Below are positions 60,558 to 64,000 of a DNA stretch of 64,000 nucleotides, one piece after another. The position numbers and the translations under genes were made by a program. Under the pieces are notes generated by a model that was not told the DNA's origin, did not search any database, and worked only from the letters and a program-made list of their open reading frames with translations. Source of the DNA: Pseudoglutamicibacter albus. GTDB taxonomy: Bacteria > Actinomycetota > Actinomycetes > Actinomycetales > Micrococcaceae. Each line of letters opens with the position of its first letter. Positions within the stretch are counted from its first letter, which is position 1. The stretch is from assembly GCF_022346425.1 (NCBI RefSeq), contig NZ_JAKRCW010000014.1:1-64000 (forward strand). The letters are read 5' to 3'.

Positions 60558-60993
60558 GTCTATCCTGTCCATCGGATCTTTTGAGTACCGGGCTTTGTCT
60601 GTCAGGCCATCCTGGAAGGAATCGGTACGATTAGAGCGCAACTCGGGTTTGCTGTGTTAGCTTGTCTAGTCCTCAGCTGCATTGCCCGCCCTATGACCGG
60701 TACGGCAGAGGGACGGTCCTCGCGTCACGTCTCACAGACCCCAAGCTCTGATCAGCGCGGTTGGGCCCCTATAGGTAACCAGACTCGCAGAATCCAGCTA
60801 GTACTAGTTGTAACTTATCGGTTGGTGCTCTCGTATCGTGGTTGAACCGCGGTCGTCCAGCGGCGATTCCGAACGCACCTATACGTGCTAGAGGTTGATC
60901 TGTTAGAAGAGTTCTAACGCATGCGGGAAGGTTTGCAAAACGGGGAACTCGATTGGCCAGGAATCGCTGGCCTCGGCGGTTACCATTAGCCAT
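60558..60993. other. 436-bp intergenic region at the boundary of the AT-richer DNA
   Basis: No gene, tRNA or att-like sequence recognised. It contains the palindrome at 60902-60918 and a smaller CTAGTACTAG palindrome (60798-60807). Short open frames have no ribosome site. Confidence 0.5.
60902..60918. promoter_or_regulatory. perfect 17-bp palindrome upstream of the HEPN gene
   Basis: GTTAGAA-GAG-TTCTAAC lies 76-92 bases before the start of the HEPN-motif gene, an operator-like position. The protein that binds it is unknown. Confidence 0.55.
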
Positions 60994-62232
60994 ATGCCCA
61001 ACTCTCAGGCGTTGCCCCCATACGGATCGGCTCGGGATCTTCCTTCAGCTATGAAACTGGAGCAACAGATTAAAGCCTTCATGCATTTCAAGTGTTTGAT
61101 GCCGAAGTCTATGCGCCAGGAGCTTGAACGCCTCAAGAAGGAGTATAGAAGAATCGTCGATACGGTCGATGCCTTCTACGCTTTGCTTGGTCCTCGTAAC
61201 TGGGTCTTCACTGGAGACCTGAACCTAGAAAAGATGACTGAAATCGTTTCAGACTCCGACCCGGAATCTGCTGATCTGCGACTTATTGAGTATTATCAAA
61301 CGCCAGAACTAATTTCTTCGTTGCTTTTGCGGCTCTATCGGTTCTCCGAGATGCAACCCCGCATTCCACTGTTGGAGAAAGCTCTAGACGACTACGAAGC
61401 AGGTCGCTTCTATAGCACGGTTCTCGTTCTGCTTTCGGTTATGGATGGCTTTGTCAACGAACTGGACCCCGGTCAGCGGAAAGGACTTCATGCCCGGAAG
61501 TCTGAGGACATGGTCGCTTGGGATAGCGTTGTTGGACATCATCTCGGGCTCAGACATGCGCACAAATCATTCACCAAGGGGTATTACAAGACGAGCGTCG
61601 ATGAAACAACTGAACTGGCTCGCAACGGCATCATGCATGGAGCCCTATTGAACTATGACAACAAGGTAGTAGCGACAAAGGCCTGGAACAGGCTATTCGC
61701 AGTTGCAGATTGGGCTGATGCCTGTGGGAATCGACAAGTTTCCACCGACCCTAACCCAACGCTGGGCCAGCTGATCAGGCAGTGGTATGAATTACAAGTA
61801 GAAAGGGTAAGGCTTCGCCGCTGGGAGCCTCGTGTATACGGTGGGGAATCATTCGATGGAGCCACATCGGACGTGCATGACGTATGTACGGATTATCTTG
61901 TGCGGTGGAGTAAAGGCCAATGGGGACCTATGGGCCAACACTTTATGCAGACTGGTTCGAAGCCAACTCCAATTGGGCAGCTCGCTAACGAAGCAAAGTT
62001 ACTTTACCAAGAGAAAAAACTCGAAAACTGGGAGATCCACCAAGTGCGGCACGAGGCACCCGCTGTCGCGTTTGTAGATGTCAAACTGACTGTAAATGCA
62101 GAAGCCTATCTAACAGAGTTACGTTGGGTCCGCATTGATGGAAGTGGTGCGAGTGTTTCAGAATGGCACGAAGGCAGATGGTCGCTGTCACAGTATGCGC
62201 CGGCATGCTTCCTGAATCCAGGGCCAAATTAA
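60994..62232 (+). CDS. HEPN-motif protein with C-terminal unassigned domain, possible defence protein
   Basis: A 412-residue protein I do not recognise as a named family. A helical N-region (about 20-130) is followed by YEAGRFYSTVLVLLSVMDGFVNEL (about 134-157) and ELARNGIMHGALLNYDNKVVATKAW (about 207-231). R210-N-G-I-M-H215 is the Rx4H signature of HEPN ribonuclease-like domains, and its setting resembles abortive-infection HEPN proteins. The last 110 residues (about 295-412) look like an alpha+beta, NTF2-like domain ending YAPACFLNPG. Codon usage and GC are lower than the core genes, consistent with horizontal acquisition. It converges on a helicase gene. Role in RNA cleavage or defence is inference. 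Confidence 0.6.
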   Translation: MPNSQALPPYGSARDLPSAMKLEQQIKAFMHFKCLMPKSMRQELERLKKEYRRIVDTVDAFYALLGPRNWVFTGDLNLEKMTEIVSDSDPESADLRLIEYYQTPELISSLLLRLYRFSEMQPRIPLLEKALDDYEAGRFYSTVLVLLSVMDGFVNELDPGQRKGLHARKSEDMVAWDSVVGHHLGLRHAHKSFTKGYYKTSVDETTELARNGIMHGALLNYDNKVVATKAWNRLFAVADWADACGNRQVSTDPNPTLGQLIRQWYELQVERVRLRRWEPRVYGGESFDGATSDVHDVCTDYLVRWSKGQWGPMGQHFMQTGSKPTPIGQLANEAKLLYQEKKLENWEIHQVRHEAPAVAFVDVKLTVNAEAYLTELRWVRIDGSGASVSEWHEGRWSLSQYAPACFLNPGPN

Positions 62233-62478
62233 TGTCTAGAGACCGAACGTTTTGCTCGCTCCGCGTTGCGAGCGGGCGGGGCGCATAAGGCGACAAAACG
62301 GGTAGTAATAAACATGTATAACGGAGATGTGGCTTGTGACTCTTGACCGAAGGTGAGAATGAACGGCAAGCGAGAAGCCGGTACGGGTCTGTCTGGTAGT
62401 GAACGAGACGTGCGGCAAGTTCCTCGGGAGATATGATTGAGAGAAACCGAGATCCAAGAACCAACCGGAGCCATACAA

Positions 62479-64000
62479 TCATAATTTTCCTCGAGTTTTC
62501 CCCCGTTTCGGAACCTTGGTGATTCGAGATATGCCGCGGCGTTGCTGAAGCAGAATCTCATCCTTACTGTTTTCAAGAACTTCTAGTCGGCTAAGGACTC
62601 GGTTTTGAATATCGGGAGTCCAATAGATCTCAAGGTTCTTCCGGGCCCGCGTAATCGCGGTGTAAAAGATACTATGAGATATGTTTTCTTCGTTTCCATC
62701 CGTAACGACGACTTTTACTGAGTCGAACTCGAGCCCCTGTGCTTTGTGGATCGAAACGGCGTAGGCGATCTGGAACGGCACGATGGTTGTCGTGGAGTCA
62801 TCGTCCTCATCCGTGTTCGGAAGCTCGGTGACGTCGAAGCGCACCACTGAGCCACGGACCACGCACAGGTTTGACTCCTTTGCCTCGGCAATAGTCACAT
62901 CGCGATCGAGATCAAGCTCGATGTCGAATGTGATCTTTCCTGGTACCTGTTTGATCGCAACGATAGTTCCTTTCATGTTGTTGAAAATCAAAGGGCGGAA
63001 ACGATCGATTTCATTAAAGAGCACCGGATCGCCAACTTTATAGGAAGCGTCACCCCAGACATAACCCTTGTGTAGGTTGCTTGCCTGAAGGAAACGGTTG
63101 ACATTGTTGATTCCGTATAGACCGTCGTAGTTCAGGCAGAGTACTATTTCGTCTGCGCCGTTGCGCTTGAATAGTGACTCGCCCAGCTCCTTCGAATAGT
63201 GATTCATTGACAGCGACTCTTCAATCCGGTCGTCAAGGTCACGCACACGATCCCAGAGGGAAAGGAGACCTTCATTTGTCGTGCGATACGGATGCATCAG
63301 TTCATGTACCGAGGTTGGCGGGATATATGAGCGAATCGTGCTAAACCAGTTTCCAAACTCGATAGACTCAATTTGATAGACATCCCCGACCAGCACCAGC
63401 AGGTCGAATTTGGTGTTTTCGAGCACTTCGAGGAAGGCGGCGTTACTGACAGTGCTGCATTCATCGATGACTACGATGCTGAAATGTCCCGACGTTTCAG
63501 CGTTGCCCTTCAAATGTTTCGCGATTGTGCTGAAGTATGAATTGCGAGCGCCAACGCGGCGTTTCAAGTTATCGACGGCAGGGTTAGTGTGGGCAAGGAA
63601 AAGTTTCCGCTCATCCTCGAAGAACTTTGCGATGTGACTCACCATCGTGGACTTACCTGTGCCAGCAGCTCCGTAGATAAGAGCTACCTTCGAATTGATG
63701 AAAAGTTTCTTCAGTGAAGCGGCTTTGGTTTCATCGTCAATCTTTTGAGGATCATCGTCTGGAAGCTTTGCATTTTCGTCGAGCCATCGAGCAACGTCAT
63801 GTGCATAATCGGGGAGGCCGTCCGCTGCGATTTCCTGGAGTTGTTGGATGATCTTTACGGTCCCGTCCTCATATCCGGTGATGAAAACGTGGCCGTGGGA
63901 ACGTTGAAGTTTGCGGGGGGCGTGATTTTCTGTCGGTGGCAGAAGACGATTATGGAGCCTAATCAGCTCATCGAGATTCTCGAAGTCTTCCAGGTCGGTT
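62479..64000 (-). CDS. SF1 (UvrD/RecD-like) ATP-dependent helicase, 5' end beyond the window
   Basis: The frame is open from the window edge to 62479 (at least 506 residues). Reading inwards: an acidic N-region, Walker A YGAAGTGKSTM, DECS (motif II, in VVIDECSTVSNA), LLVLVGDVYQIES (motif III), MHPYRT and a C-terminal 2A domain with AYAVSIHKAQGLEFDSVKVVV (motif V) and YTAITRARKNLEIYW (motif VI). This is a RecD/UvrD-like helicase or AAA-type ATP-binding protein whose start is upstream of position 64000. DNA is AT-richer than the core. Its motif order resembles helicases found in defence islands as well as in general repair, so function is open. Confidence 0.85.
   Translation of the reverse strand, partial: TDLEDFENLDELIRLHNRLLPPTENHAPRKLQRSHGHVFITGYEDGTVKIIQQLQEIAADGLPDYAHDVARWLDENAKLPDDDPQKIDDETKAASLKKLFINSKVALIYGAAGTGKSTMVSHIAKFFEDERKLFLAHTNPAVDNLKRRVGARNSYFSTIAKHLKGNAETSGHFSIVVIDECSTVSNAAFLEVLENTKFDLLVLVGDVYQIESIEFGNWFSTIRSYIPPTSVHELMHPYRTTNEGLLSLWDRVRDLDDRIEESLSMNHYSKELGESLFKRNGADEIVLCLNYDGLYGINNVNRFLQASNLHKGYVWGDASYKVGDPVLFNEIDRFRPLIFNNMKGTIVAIKQVPGKITFDIELDLDRDVTIAEAKESNLCVVRGSVVRFDVTELPNTDEDDDSTTTIVPFQIAYAVSIHKAQGLEFDSVKVVVTDGNEENISHSIFYTAITRARKNLEIYWTPDIQNRVLSRLEVLENSKDEILLQQRRGISRITKVPKRGKTRGKL

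Noticed and set aside
62254-62273. Terminator between the HEPN gene and helicase
   Set aside because: GCTCGC/GCGAGC form a short stem, but no T-run follows it on either strand.
62081-62482. 133-codon minus-strand frame starting at the helicase stop
   Set aside because: It overlaps the 3' end of the convergent HEPN gene, has no recognisable motif, and the four-base overlap with the helicase stop is probably chance.

Overview
The window is chromosomal DNA of a GC-rich Gram-positive actinobacterium, most likely from the Micrococcaceae (Micrococcales). This rests on strong GGAGG ribosome sites with frequent GTG starts, an E2-containing branched-chain keto-acid dehydrogenase operon, a Rv2466c-type (mycothiol-linked) reductase, a BldC-like regulator, a type II dehydroquinase, and actinobacterial families such as variant-LRR and DUF6636. 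No rRNA, tRNA, insertion sequence, CRISPR array or replication origin was recognised. The genus is an inference.

Left edge (1-910): a HEPN-type Abi_2 (abortive infection) gene, preceded by two tandem 34-bp repeats and closed by a strong hairpin. Next (951-7770, minus strand) come L-lactate dehydrogenase, an MHS-family permease with two FadR-type operators, a GntR/FadR regulator, and csoR-copZ-copA copper export. The regulator overlaps copA, so copper export and carbon-source regulation share a transcript. 7923-11152 holds an ATP-grasp ligase and a FemABX transferase (probably peptidoglycan cross-bridge synthesis) and an ElaA acetyltransferase. 11273-16452 holds an MMPL exporter with its TetR regulator and an AAHS permease. 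16491-21306 is trpF, translationally coupled to an FtsX-type ABC exporter.

21354-28000: a membrane protein, rlmN, thioredoxin, purB, a WXG100 protein coupled to a serine esterase, and a small holin-like membrane protein. 28206-39448: a HisC/Pat aminotransferase, the bkd (E1alpha, E1beta, E2) operon between two matching palindromes, a CitE-like lyase with a lactonase, and a complete OpuC-type compatible-solute importer. 39491-47260: a broken ABC ATPase beside an ArsR-like gene, Tag glycosylase, a MarR-controlled DHA2 efflux pump, aroQ, NUDIX, a YeiH-type exporter and alanine dehydrogenase.

47619-60557: a BldC-like regulator, two divergent DUF6636 surface proteins, a polymer glycerophosphotransferase, a second copper locus (copC, PCuAC chaperone, DyP peroxidase) with a BlaI/M56 pair that shares an operator sequence with it, an SRPBCC-epimerase fusion, a DsbA-like reductase, a 3-hydroxyacyl-CoA dehydrogenase and a DoxX-TetR pair. 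The right edge (60902-64000) is visibly AT-richer than the rest. It carries a second HEPN-motif protein converging on an SF1 helicase that runs off the window, which looks like an accessory or defence region.

A recurring oddity is short degenerate tandem repeats (8, 15 and 18 bp) in spacers just after stop codons and in variable protein tails.
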